Of a DNA stretch of 20,439 nt, positions 1 through 7,294 are shown piece after piece (positions within the stretch are counted from its first letter, which is position 1; each line of letters opens with the position of its first letter). The DNA is from a virus: IMG/VR virus record IMGVR_UViG_3300017752_000233, positions 1-20,439 of that record; one strand, 5' to 3'. The notes beneath the pieces were generated by a model, which saw nothing but the letters and a program-made list of their open reading frames with translations, had not been told where the DNA came from and did not search any database. A program made the position numbers and the translations under genes.

Positions 1-168
1 AAACCAGGTGCTCAGAACTAAGGTGCTAACGCAGCTACATTAGACCTAGACGTTGAATCCAACGGACGTAGGATGGCAGAGTAGTTCAAAGGACTTATCT
101 ACCAGACTGAAAGAGATGCAAACGCAAACGTCTACTACAGACGCACCCGTGTTCTCAACCTTATGTGA
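1..168 (+). pseudogene. C-terminal end of probable major capsid protein (gp23-like), frame interrupted by two stops
   Basis: Frame 1 reads as a coherent protein end, with segments DVESNGRRMAE (49-81), FKGLIYQTERDANANVYYRR (85-144) and TRVLNLM before tandem stops TGA TAA (166-171). This resembles the C-terminus of T4-like gp23 capsid proteins, and the gene lies just upstream of late structural genes and uvsY, where gp23 sits in cyanophages. The frame also contains TAA at 19-21 and TAG at 82-84. Codons are rich in C-ending forms (AAC, TAC, CTC), unlike the AT-rich neighbours, as expected of a very highly expressed gene. Both stops are one C-to-T change from Gln codons. Sequencing or assembly error at a contig edge, a decayed duplicate, or stop readthrough are all possible. 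The gp23 assignment is from memory of family endings and is moderately sure. Confidence 0.5.
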
Positions 169-331
169 TAAAGGTTGCTGTGGGGCAGGATGTCCCACAT
201 GTCCTTTTAGACCTCCCTCAAAAGGGGGGTCTTTTTTTATAAATAGTTTTAAAACATCATGGCATATTTTGCTGACAACCCAAACTGCCCATCTAACTTC
301 CTGTCGGGAGCTGGATTTCAGTTTAGTCTAA
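149..331 (+). CDS. Possible small cysteine-motif peptide, doubtful
   Basis: Frame 2 overlaps the end of the capsid-like frame and encodes CDKGCCGAGCPTCPF at about 164-208. The pattern C-C-G-x-G-C-x-x-C-P-F recalls short cysteine motifs in several small bacterial and organellar proteins and would suit metal binding. There is no ATG in frame; the nearest start is GTG at 149, without a ribosome binding site. The frame then runs through the terminator and 73 bases into the next gene, so only the part before about 210 is likely to matter. It could also be reached by a +1 shift at the capsid stop (ATG TGA to TGT GAT). It may be chance. Confidence 0.22.
   Translation: MFSTLCDKGCCGAGCPTCPFRPPSKGGSFFINSFKTSWHILLTTQTAHLTSCRELDFSLV
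209..238 (+). terminator. Intrinsic terminator after capsid-like gene
   Basis: AGACCTCCC (209-217) pairs with GGGGGGTCT (224-232), with one T-G wobble, around the six-base loop TCAAAA. A run of T follows (to 238). This is a classic Rho-independent terminator. It probably insulates the highly transcribed capsid gene from the next late unit. Confidence 0.88.
238..245 (+). promoter_or_regulatory. T4-type late promoter (gp55-dependent)
   Basis: TATAAATA is an exact match to the T4 late -10 element, followed by G. It overlaps the last T of the terminator and lies 13 bases before the ATG at 259. There is no -35 box, as expected for late promoters recognised by gp55 with the clamp gp45, both encoded in this window. 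It should drive the block 259-4874. Confidence 0.75.
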
Positions 332-1281
332 AAAAATTGCCAGGTGTATCTTTTTACTGTCAGTCTGCTAATGTACCATCACAGAATCTAGCTGTTGCTA
401 TGCAAGCAACTAGATTCAATACAATACCAGAACCAGGTGATGAAGTAAATTATGATGATCTGACGGTTAGATTCCTGGTAGATGAAGACTTAAAAAATTA
501 CAGATCAATACACAATTGGATTAGATATCTAGGTCATCCAGAGTCAGATCAAGACTGGACTACATATGCTGATGGAGAGTCTTATCAAGAAAAACAATAT
601 AGCGATGGAATATTATTTGTATTAGATTCAAATTTCAATAGAAAATTTAAAATTTATTTTAAAGATCTTTTCCCAGTATCACTATCTGGATTGAATTTTG
701 ATTCTACCTATACAGACACAGAATATTTTGCTGTTGATGCTACATTTAAATTTACTATATTCGATATCGAGGAGGTAGGAGCGACTGGTTTTTTTACCCA
801 AAATAATTATGAAATTCCTACAGTTACATTAACTCATACAATAAGAGATACTGATGTTCTTTTAACATGGACTAGCGAAAACGCACAGTATTTAATTATA
901 GATAATGGAGTTGGTGAAGTTGAATTAAATGGATCCGGTGCTGTAAATTTTAATGATTATACAAATTTATTAAATTATAGGCCACAACCATTTACAGTTA
1001 CAGCATTTGGTAGAGGTGGAACTAAAGCTACAGCATCTACAGTTATAGCTAGATCACAACCAACAACAAATAACAACATTGTTTGTATTGCTGTGATTGA
1101 TGAAAATAGTTCTGGTAATCTCGCAACAATGACTGCTAAATGGGCACAGTTTAGAACTAATTGGCCAAATAGAAAATTCTATCTATTGCAACCACCGCAA
1201 GGATGTTGTGGCCATGATTTACGAGTACCAATAGACTTCCTAGAAACAACAGAACCATCAACATATAACGGAACGAGGTAA
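259..1281 (+). CDS. Tail-tube-like structural protein with C-terminal Ig-like and vWA-like extension
   Basis: 340 residues. Residues 1-175 have the look of marine T4-like phage tube proteins (gp19/gp54 fold): a start like NFLSGAGFQFSL, then IPEPGDEVNYDDLTVRFLVD (57-75), YRSIHNWIRYLG (81-92) and LFPVSLSGLNFDS. This is about twice the length of T4 gp19. Residues 185-265 look like a beta-rich Ig-like domain (LLTWTSENAQYLIIDNG). Residues 273-330 begin IVCIAVIDENSSG and resemble the first strand and metal site of a von Willebrand A-like fold, ending near LRVPIDFL. It is expected in the tail or baseplate of the virion. A late promoter lies just upstream and no Shine-Dalgarno is visible. The assignment is by pattern; a more general 'virion structural protein' label would be safe. 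Confidence 0.68.
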   Translation: MAYFADNPNCPSNFLSGAGFQFSLKKLPGVSFYCQSANVPSQNLAVAMQATRFNTIPEPGDEVNYDDLTVRFLVDEDLKNYRSIHNWIRYLGHPESDQDWTTYADGESYQEKQYSDGILFVLDSNFNRKFKIYFKDLFPVSLSGLNFDSTYTDTEYFAVDATFKFTIFDIEEVGATGFFTQNNYEIPTVTLTHTIRDTDVLLTWTSENAQYLIIDNGVGEVELNGSGAVNFNDYTNLLNYRPQPFTVTAFGRGGTKATASTVIARSQPTTNNNIVCIAVIDENSSGNLATMTAKWAQFRTNWPNRKFYLLQPPQGCCGHDLRVPIDFLETTEPSTYNGTR

Positions 1282-1283
1282 CT

Positions 1284-2762
1284 ATGAGTTGGAATTTAGA
1301 CTACACATTTAGCGGTGCATCCAGCGTATTAAACAGCTGGGCAAGCGGATTATCTACTTTTTATTCACAAGAAAGTGACTTTAATGGTATGGGACCATTT
1401 GATCCCAACAATAATAGTGTAAATGAAATATCAAATTTTATGACAGCTGCTACCACCCTTACTCAATGGTGGGATCTTAATAGAATTGGTAATTACAATG
1501 GACCAGGCACTAGTAGAGCAAATCCATATGAAGTACCTTTCAGTGAAAATGCAAAATCTAATATTGTTTCTTCTTTAGGATCAAATGCCGAATCAACAGC
1601 TCTTTGGAACGCTTATTACGATAAAACTAAATATAATTCAGCGGTTGGAAATACTTACTTTAATTTAAATAGTGATCCAAGATATGGTGGTGTTGCATTT
1701 CAAGATAACAAATTAGTAATATATGATGTATATAATTTTGAAGGTATTGGTGATTGGGGCACTGCTCCGACAGAAAGTTTAGATAAAGCTAGATTATCTG
1801 GAGATTTAGTTGGGATGGTTAAATCTCCAGATTTTTTACCATGGCTTATCAAAACAATAGGTGTTATTGTAGTAATGGCCCCAGCAGGAACTGTAACTGC
1901 TCTAATCAGACAACTTGTTATAGCTTTAGGATTTGACCCAACTACAGGACAGTTTGCGGATGGAACACCTATTAGCTCCGTTAATTCACCTTACGTATTA
2001 TATACCAGAGATTTTTTAAATTTACAAATAGGTAATTTAGCAAATTTATATATAAGAAATGAATTTACAGCAGAGGAAGTATGTAAATGGAATCCAGCTT
2101 TATATAGAGACGCTGTTTCAAAAGGATATTTACAAGTTGATGCAGAACCAACTGGATCTTGTTCTCAAATTGGAGCTCAAGCTGATTGTTTTGATGCTAC
2201 AAACAATGTAGTTCCTGTTGGTCAAGCCCAACCAATACCATTATTAGGATTTCCGTATTATGCTCCCCGAGTTATGGAAATATCATCAACTAATCCAACA
2301 TCATGGCAAGTTGGGTCAAATGATAAATATCCATCACCATTTACAAGTTATATACAACAAACATATAACACTGCAAATTATCTTGGTCCATATGCCATGT
2401 GGGGTCCTATAGCAGGTCGGATTTGTCAGATAAGAAGTGGTTCAAATTTTGGTGAACCTGGTTTTATAGCACAGTGCTGGGATGTTTTTGATGATACTCC
2501 TAATAATGTAGATGCTGATGGAGAGAGATATTCGTCAAAATTAGAATGGTGGAACAGTTGTGAATATGCTTATGTTGAGGTTAGAAATTTATTATTTTCA
2601 GGACAACCACCAACATTAGTTAAAGTAGCTGTCAAATCTTTTAGTGGTCCTGCAGCTGACGATGTATGGGGACCAAATTATCAACCAAGTGAATCACCAT
2701 TTGGTACTGTTAGTTTAGGTACTTTAATTCCATTAGTTGCATTAACTAGTAGATATTTTTAA
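1284..2762 (+). CDS. Probable virion structural protein, function unknown
   Basis: 492 residues, family not recognised. The protein is rich in Asn, Ser, Tyr and Trp, typical of virion proteins. Its one outstanding segment is a hydrophobic stretch at about 184-217 (FLPWLIKTIGVIVVMAPAG and on), long enough for one or two membrane-like helices. No signal peptide is seen, so it may be a buried core or a membrane-interacting part. The C-terminal half (about 290-475) has many aromatic and Pro-Gly turns. The ATG follows the previous stop by two bases and has GAGG six bases before it, so translation is probably coupled. Its place between two late structural proteins suggests a baseplate or tail-fibre-region component; this is inference. 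Confidence 0.6.
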   Translation: MSWNLDYTFSGASSVLNSWASGLSTFYSQESDFNGMGPFDPNNNSVNEISNFMTAATTLTQWWDLNRIGNYNGPGTSRANPYEVPFSENAKSNIVSSLGSNAESTALWNAYYDKTKYNSAVGNTYFNLNSDPRYGGVAFQDNKLVIYDVYNFEGIGDWGTAPTESLDKARLSGDLVGMVKSPDFLPWLIKTIGVIVVMAPAGTVTALIRQLVIALGFDPTTGQFADGTPISSVNSPYVLYTRDFLNLQIGNLANLYIRNEFTAEEVCKWNPALYRDAVSKGYLQVDAEPTGSCSQIGAQADCFDATNNVVPVGQAQPIPLLGFPYYAPRVMEISSTNPTSWQVGSNDKYPSPFTSYIQQTYNTANYLGPYAMWGPIAGRICQIRSGSNFGEPGFIAQCWDVFDDTPNNVDADGERYSSKLEWWNSCEYAYVEVRNLLFSGQPPTLVKVAVKSFSGPAADDVWGPNYQPSESPFGTVSLGTLIPLVALTSRYF

Positions 2763-2777
2763 TAGGAGGTTAATAAA

Positions 2778-4874
2778 ATGCCAGCAATTACATCAACAAA
2801 TAAAGAATCATTTAAATCTCATATAAAAACGTGGAGAAAAATATTTACTAGTCCATTACAACAAATAAATTTATCTGATATAGAAAACGTTTTTGAGTAT
2901 ACAAGTAGTTTACTTACAATAGGTTCTCAAACAGTAAAAGTTGGATTATTTGGAGGACGTGAAGGAGATGATGTCTTAGATATAAGTTCATTAACAGGTG
3001 GAGAACTATTATATTTGCCGGGACAAGTATCAGATTATGTTAAAATAAAAACTAATAATACAACAAATAATAATAATGAAGTAACATCTAGTCAAGAACA
3101 TATTGATACTATACATTGGCAATATGCACTTACGCCTAGAGTAGTTTTAGAAGATAATAGCAGTAATTATCTTTATTTAAACGAAACCTTCCAACTTGGA
3201 TCTAAAATATTAACGGTAAAAGCTCTTGGTGGATTATTAGTTTCGGTAGAAGATGCACCAACATATACAGTAACACATACTGCAACTCAGCATGAAGTAT
3301 TGCCTGATGGTTATTTTATAACAGAAGGTGATTCTATTACTTTCACGATAACTACTGCAAATTTTCCTAACGGAAGCAATAGTAGTAACAATACTGGTAA
3401 TGGTACACTATATTGGAGTTTAGGCGGAACAGTAGATAGTAGTGATTTTAATTCAAATAGTGGCAGCGTATATATTTCAAATAATACTGCTAATATAACT
3501 ATTGATTCATTTACTGATACTTCTATTGAATCAGAGTCTTTTAGATTATTTTTAAGAAAAGGTGATTCAGACGGAACAATAGTTGCAACTAGCGATTTTA
3601 TTAGTCTTCGTGATAAAGAAATATCAGTTGCAATTACACCATCAGTAACTACTATTGATGAAGGTGGTCAAGTAACATTTACAGTAAATACTGTTGGTTA
3701 TGATAATGGTGACGTATTATATTACAAACCATTATTTACTAGTGGTCAAGCAGATTCTTCTGATATATCAAATCAATATGGAAGTTTAACAATTAACAAT
3801 AGTACTGCTTCTTTTGTTGTAACTGCATCTCAAGATGTATATGAAGAATCCGCAGAAACATTTCAATATATCATATATGAAAACACAGATCAATCTGGTA
3901 ATGCAATACCTTTGGCCACAAGTTCCAGTGTATCTATTACAAACACCACATCATATAATTTTTCTGTTTCAGCATCTACTATCTCGGAAGTAAATAGTGT
4001 TGTATATACGGTAAACACTGTAGGTATACCAAATGGAACTAGCTTAAGATGGTATATTACAACAATGAGTATGACAGATTTTACTTATAGAAATGGAATT
4101 TTTTATATAAACAATAATACAGGATCATTTACTATCACACCAAAACAAGATTTTGATGTTGAAAGTGATGAAATATTAACAGTTGAATTAAGAGCTTCTT
4201 CATCTTCAACTAGTGTATTATCAACTGTAAATACTATCCCAAATGTAACTGTTACGGATACTCCTTATACAGTAACTGTTACACCATCTTCTCCATTAAC
4301 TATAGTTGAAAGTGCTCATGATTCTACAAGTCAGGTTGTACTTACAATAACAACTACAGGAGCTCCTGATGGCAGTCAATTAACTGTTCATGAAAGAACT
4401 AATACGGGAGATATTACTTTTGATAATTCAACTATAACTATTAATAATAATTCTGCTACTGTTACTGCTACAATTGTTAGGGACGGTAGAACTGAGGGTT
4501 CTGAAGATCATATTATTGATTTTAAAAATCAATCAAGTCAGGTAGTAGCATCATCCCCAACTATTACAATTACCGATACATCTTTTGTTGGTTCTAGAGC
4601 AGATGGGAAAACTTTTGGACCTATAGATGTAACTAGAGATAGCGGAATTGAACAGCTTGCTTCAGATTGGTATGATTTATGTGATATAGATAGTATTGGA
4701 GATGGATCTAAAATTTCATTATTTATAGATAACTCTGGTAGTTTAACAACAGGAAATGTTCAAAAAGCTCTTGAAAAATTTGTAGAAAAATTAGCAGCTA
4801 GAAATATTTCTATAGTAGTAGTTGAAAATTCCAATGAAGATTGGATTACACCTTTTGACACCGTATTAATTTAA
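2778..4874 (+). CDS. Repeat-containing structural/adhesin-like protein with Calx-beta-like repeats and C-terminal vWA-like tip
   Basis: 698 residues. The start is fixed by a strong Shine-Dalgarno, AGGAGG at 2764-2769, eight bases before ATG. Residues 1-160 form an N-terminal domain that may attach to the virion. Residues about 163-600 hold four imperfect beta-sandwich repeats of about 100 residues, each with E-G/S near the start, FTV.T strands, an NNSTA/NNTGS strand, an acidic ESAETF-type loop and a closing strand ending in D/N-T/K. This is the Calx-beta-like pattern common in marine phage structural proteins. Residues 644-698 read SKISLFIDNSGSLTTG and on, with a DxSxS metal site (D651, S653, S655), ending SNEDWITPFDTVLI. 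Only half of a full vWA domain fits. Probably a distal tail or fibre protein in host or surface contact. Confidence 0.65.
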   Translation: MPAITSTNKESFKSHIKTWRKIFTSPLQQINLSDIENVFEYTSSLLTIGSQTVKVGLFGGREGDDVLDISSLTGGELLYLPGQVSDYVKIKTNNTTNNNNEVTSSQEHIDTIHWQYALTPRVVLEDNSSNYLYLNETFQLGSKILTVKALGGLLVSVEDAPTYTVTHTATQHEVLPDGYFITEGDSITFTITTANFPNGSNSSNNTGNGTLYWSLGGTVDSSDFNSNSGSVYISNNTANITIDSFTDTSIESESFRLFLRKGDSDGTIVATSDFISLRDKEISVAITPSVTTIDEGGQVTFTVNTVGYDNGDVLYYKPLFTSGQADSSDISNQYGSLTINNSTASFVVTASQDVYEESAETFQYIIYENTDQSGNAIPLATSSSVSITNTTSYNFSVSASTISEVNSVVYTVNTVGIPNGTSLRWYITTMSMTDFTYRNGIFYINNNTGSFTITPKQDFDVESDEILTVELRASSSSTSVLSTVNTIPNVTVTDTPYTVTVTPSSPLTIVESAHDSTSQVVLTITTTGAPDGSQLTVHERTNTGDITFDNSTITINNNSATVTATIVRDGRTEGSEDHIIDFKNQSSQVVASSPTITITDTSFVGSRADGKTFGPIDVTRDSGIEQLASDWYDLCDIDSIGDGSKISLFIDNSGSLTTGNVQKALEKFVEKLAARNISIVVVENSNEDWITPFDTVLI
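3264..4577 (+). repeat. Four imperfect ~100-residue Calx-beta-like protein repeats
   Basis: Within the gene at 2778-4874. The repeats cover roughly residues 163-279, 282-389, 393-494 and 497-600. Shared landmarks are TVT/SVA openings, E near residue 20, VxFTVNTVG or TFTITTA strands, NN(S/N)(T/A) before the second long strand, and E-S-(A/D/E)-E-(T/S/I) loops. DNA identity between repeats is low, so these are old protein repeats and not recent DNA duplications. Confidence 0.6.
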
Positions 4875-4877
4875 CAT

Positions 4878-5309
4878 ATGATTACTCTTGACGATATTAA
4901 ATCCCAATGGGCTGAAGACTCAAAAATTGAACAAGATCTATTAGACGAAGAATCAATCAAAATTCCACAACTACACAGCAAGTATCTAAACTACTTGTCT
5001 GATGTGAGGTTGTTGAAAATAAAAAAAGAACATGAATATAAATCTCTGCTCAGAGATAAGTTTGAGTATTACACCGGTAAAGCAGAACCAAGTGTATATC
5101 AAGAAAAACCTTTTGATCTAAAAATACTAAAGTCAGACCTAGGACTGTACATGGATTCCGATCCTGAATTACAGCTCCTACAAACTCGTATAAATTATTA
5201 TGAAGAGATTATGTTTTTTCTTGAAAAAGTTCTCCAATGTTTAAACAATAGAGGATTTCAAATTAAGAATAGTATTGACTGGCAAAAATTTATGCAAGGT
5301 AGTATTTAA
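4878..5309 (+). CDS. uvsY: UvsY recombination mediator
   Basis: 143 residues, close to T4 UvsY (137). In T4, UvsY loads the UvsX recombinase onto single-stranded DNA covered by gp32. Matching features are the acidic N-terminus (MITLDDIKSQWAEDS), the basic helical middle (LLKIKKEHEYKSLLRDKFEYY followed by TGKAEP), and the C-terminal LNNRGFQIKNSIDWQKFMQG, which parallels T4 IKSRGFAIKHIQDMRAFEAG. The gene starts three bases after the late structural block and shares one base (TAATG) with uvsW, as in other cyanophages. No Shine-Dalgarno is visible. UvsX itself is not in the window. Confidence 0.92.
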   Translation: MITLDDIKSQWAEDSKIEQDLLDEESIKIPQLHSKYLNYLSDVRLLKIKKEHEYKSLLRDKFEYYTGKAEPSVYQEKPFDLKILKSDLGLYMDSDPELQLLQTRINYYEEIMFFLEKVLQCLNNRGFQIKNSIDWQKFMQGSI

Positions 5310-6784
5310 TGACTGATGTTACTATTCAGAAGAAAAATGAAGTATATTTAACGGTTGAGTGTGAACCTCATATTAAGTATGAACTTTCAGAGTATTTTAC
5401 ATTTGAGGTTCCAAACGCAAAGTTTATGCCCCAATATAAAAAAAGGTTATGGGATGGAACCATAAAACTTTTTAGTCCTGGAGATGGTAAAATATATTGT
5501 GGTCTGTATAGTTATTTGACTGAATGGTTAGACTTAAGGGGATATAGTTATGAAGATAAAGATAATGAATATTATGGATTACCGGAAGAAACAAATGATT
5601 TAGTTTCTGAAAGTGGTGTTGTAGATTTTGTAAAGAGTTTACACATTCCATTTAAAGTAAGAGACTACCAATATTATGCAATCTATCAAGCATTAAAATA
5701 CAATAGAAGATTGTTATTATCTCCGACTGCATCTGGTAAGTCGTTGATGATTTATTCTATTACCAGATTTTTTACTAATAGAGGAGACAATGTATTAATT
5801 GTTGTACCAACTACATCTCTAGTGGAACAGATGTGTGGTGACTTTGATACCTATGGTTGGTCATCTGCAGATAACTGTCACAAGATATATGCTGGTAAAG
5901 ATAAGAACACATCTAAACAAGTAACTGTAACCACATGGCAATCTATCTACAAGATGCCAAAAAATTACTTTGAAAATTTTGATTGTGTGATTGGAGACGA
6001 AGCACATTTATTTAAAGCAAAATCTCTTATCAATATCATGACCAAATTGCATAATTGCAAACATAGGATTGGATTTACTGGAACACTTGATGGGTCTAGT
6101 ACAAACCAGTTGGTATTGGAAGGATTGTTTGGTCCAGTTAATAAGGTTGTAAAAACTAAACAGTTAATTGATAAAGGACACTTATCACCATTAAAAATTA
6201 ATATTCTTTTATTACAGCATCAAGAATTATTATTTGACTCTTATCAAGATGAGATGGATCATATCTGTACTATGGATAAAAGAAATAAATTCATAGAAAA
6301 ATTAGCATTAAACCAGTCAGGCAATACTCTTATCTTATTTGCATACGTAGAGAAACATGGTCAAGTACTTTACGATATGATAAATAGCAGTGTAGCTGAG
6401 CATAGAAAAGTCTTCTTTGTTCACGGGGGAGTTGATACCGAAGACCGAGAAAAAGTAAGACAGATTACTGAACTTCAGAATGATGCCATAATCATTGCTT
6501 CTTACGGAACATTTTCCACAGGTATTAACATTAAAAGATTACACAATATTATATTTGCTAGTCCGAGTAAATCTAGGATTAGAAATTTGCAGTCAATTGG
6601 TAGAGCTCTACGTAAAGGTAACCAAAAAGAAATAGCAACTCTATATGATATTGCAGATGATTTTACAAAAGGAGAAAGAAGAAATTACACTCTAAATCAT
6701 ATGGTAGAAAGAGTAAAAACTTATTCTCAAGAAAGTTTTAGTTATGAAATTATTCCAATCAATTTTAGGAGAAAGGAAGAATGA
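5309..6784 (+). CDS. uvsW: UvsW-type superfamily 2 DNA/RNA helicase
   Basis: 491 residues (T4 UvsW about 503). In T4 it unwinds branched DNA and R-loops, promotes fork regression, and switches replication from origin- to recombination-dependent mode. Visible are an N-terminal domain with YKKRLWDGTIKLF (43-55) for DNA contact, Walker A SPTASGKS (138-145), VVPTTSLVEQ (motif Ia), DEAH box 230-233, TGT (257-259), GTFSTGIN (400-407), and motif VI QSIGRALRKG (428-437). All helicase motifs appear intact. It overlaps uvsY by one base and the next gene by four, so the three genes are translated as a unit. Confidence 0.94.
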   Translation: MTDVTIQKKNEVYLTVECEPHIKYELSEYFTFEVPNAKFMPQYKKRLWDGTIKLFSPGDGKIYCGLYSYLTEWLDLRGYSYEDKDNEYYGLPEETNDLVSESGVVDFVKSLHIPFKVRDYQYYAIYQALKYNRRLLLSPTASGKSLMIYSITRFFTNRGDNVLIVVPTTSLVEQMCGDFDTYGWSSADNCHKIYAGKDKNTSKQVTVTTWQSIYKMPKNYFENFDCVIGDEAHLFKAKSLINIMTKLHNCKHRIGFTGTLDGSSTNQLVLEGLFGPVNKVVKTKQLIDKGHLSPLKINILLLQHQELLFDSYQDEMDHICTMDKRNKFIEKLALNQSGNTLILFAYVEKHGQVLYDMINSSVAEHRKVFFVHGGVDTEDREKVRQITELQNDAIIIASYGTFSTGINIKRLHNIIFASPSKSRIRNLQSIGRALRKGNQKEIATLYDIADDFTKGERRNYTLNHMVERVKTYSQESFSYEIIPINFRRKEE

Positions 6785-7179
6785 TGTATTCAGAGTTTAT
6801 CGGGATGTTAAAATTAGTTAGCGGAGAAGAAATAATTGGTAGTGTATTGGTGTGTGATGAAGAGAATGGTTTTATTGTAGAAACTCCTTTTAATATTGAA
6901 GAAACTATTATAGAAACACCTGCAGGAGAAATGGTTAAAGTTGATTTACGACCATGGATTAAATTCTCTAGTGAAGAGATTATCTTTATTGAGAAAGAAA
7001 AGACTATTACTGTGTATGAGGCTGATGAAAGAATAACTAAAATATATAATCGAACACTTCGTAAATATCTACATCAAGAAGATAATACAAGTCAATTACC
7101 TTTAGATGAAGAGATGGGATTTAAAACAAAAGTAGATGATGCAAGAAGTAGCTTAGAGAAGATCTTTAAAGATAGCTAA
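6781..7179 (+). CDS. Sm/Lsm-like small protein
   Basis: 132 residues. The N-terminal 75 residues fit a Sm-like five-strand barrel: LKLVSGEEIIGSVLVCDEEN (10-29), then GFIVETPFNI, an inserted loop, and EEIIFIEKEKTITVYEA. Similar Sm-like proteins are known in cyanophages and other marine T4-like phages. A charged helical tail follows (ITKIYNRTLRKY and on). Sm-like proteins often form rings that bind RNA, so a role in phage RNA handling is possible but not shown. ATGA overlap with uvsW, preceded by the purine-rich AGGAGAAAGGAAGA; a second ATG at 6784 could also start it. This is the last gene before a promoter gap. Confidence 0.55.
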   Translation: MMYSEFIGMLKLVSGEEIIGSVLVCDEENGFIVETPFNIEETIIETPAGEMVKVDLRPWIKFSSEEIIFIEKEKTITVYEADERITKIYNRTLRKYLHQEDNTSQLPLDEEMGFKTKVDDARSSLEKIFKDS

Positions 7180-7227
7180 GTTGTTCTCTGAACCCTAGCA
7201 GAGTTATTATACAGAGATTTTAGCCAC

Positions 7228-7256
7228 TTGTCAAGTCTTTGATAATGTGGTATAGT
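7228..7256 (+). promoter_or_regulatory. Sigma70-like promoter upstream of gp55
   Basis: TTGTCA (7228-7233), 17-base spacer, TATAGT (7251-7256), each one base off consensus. It lies in the 115-base gap before the gene at 7295, the largest gap between plus-strand genes here. A weak five-base hairpin (CTCTG 7186-7190 with CAGAG 7199-7203) follows the preceding gene but lacks a T run. The promoter probably serves gp55-gp47-DUF3110-gp46-cpeT. Confidence 0.7.
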
Positions 7257-7294
7257 ACAAACAATTACAAAAGCTAATAGCTTAAATATGTACC

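Noticed and set aside
179-199. Six-base hairpin TGTGGG / CCCACA after the capsid stop
   Set aside because: Short stem with a nine-base loop and no T run; the real terminator is at 209-238. It may only reflect the Cys-codon region.
5028-5035. TATAAATC inside uvsY and similar ATAAATA strings inside genes (for example near 11025)
   Set aside because: Not followed by a gene start; expected by chance in AT-rich coding sequence.
7186-7203. Hairpin CTCTG/CAGAG after the Sm-like gene as a terminator
   Set aside because: Five-base stem and no T run; too weak to call.
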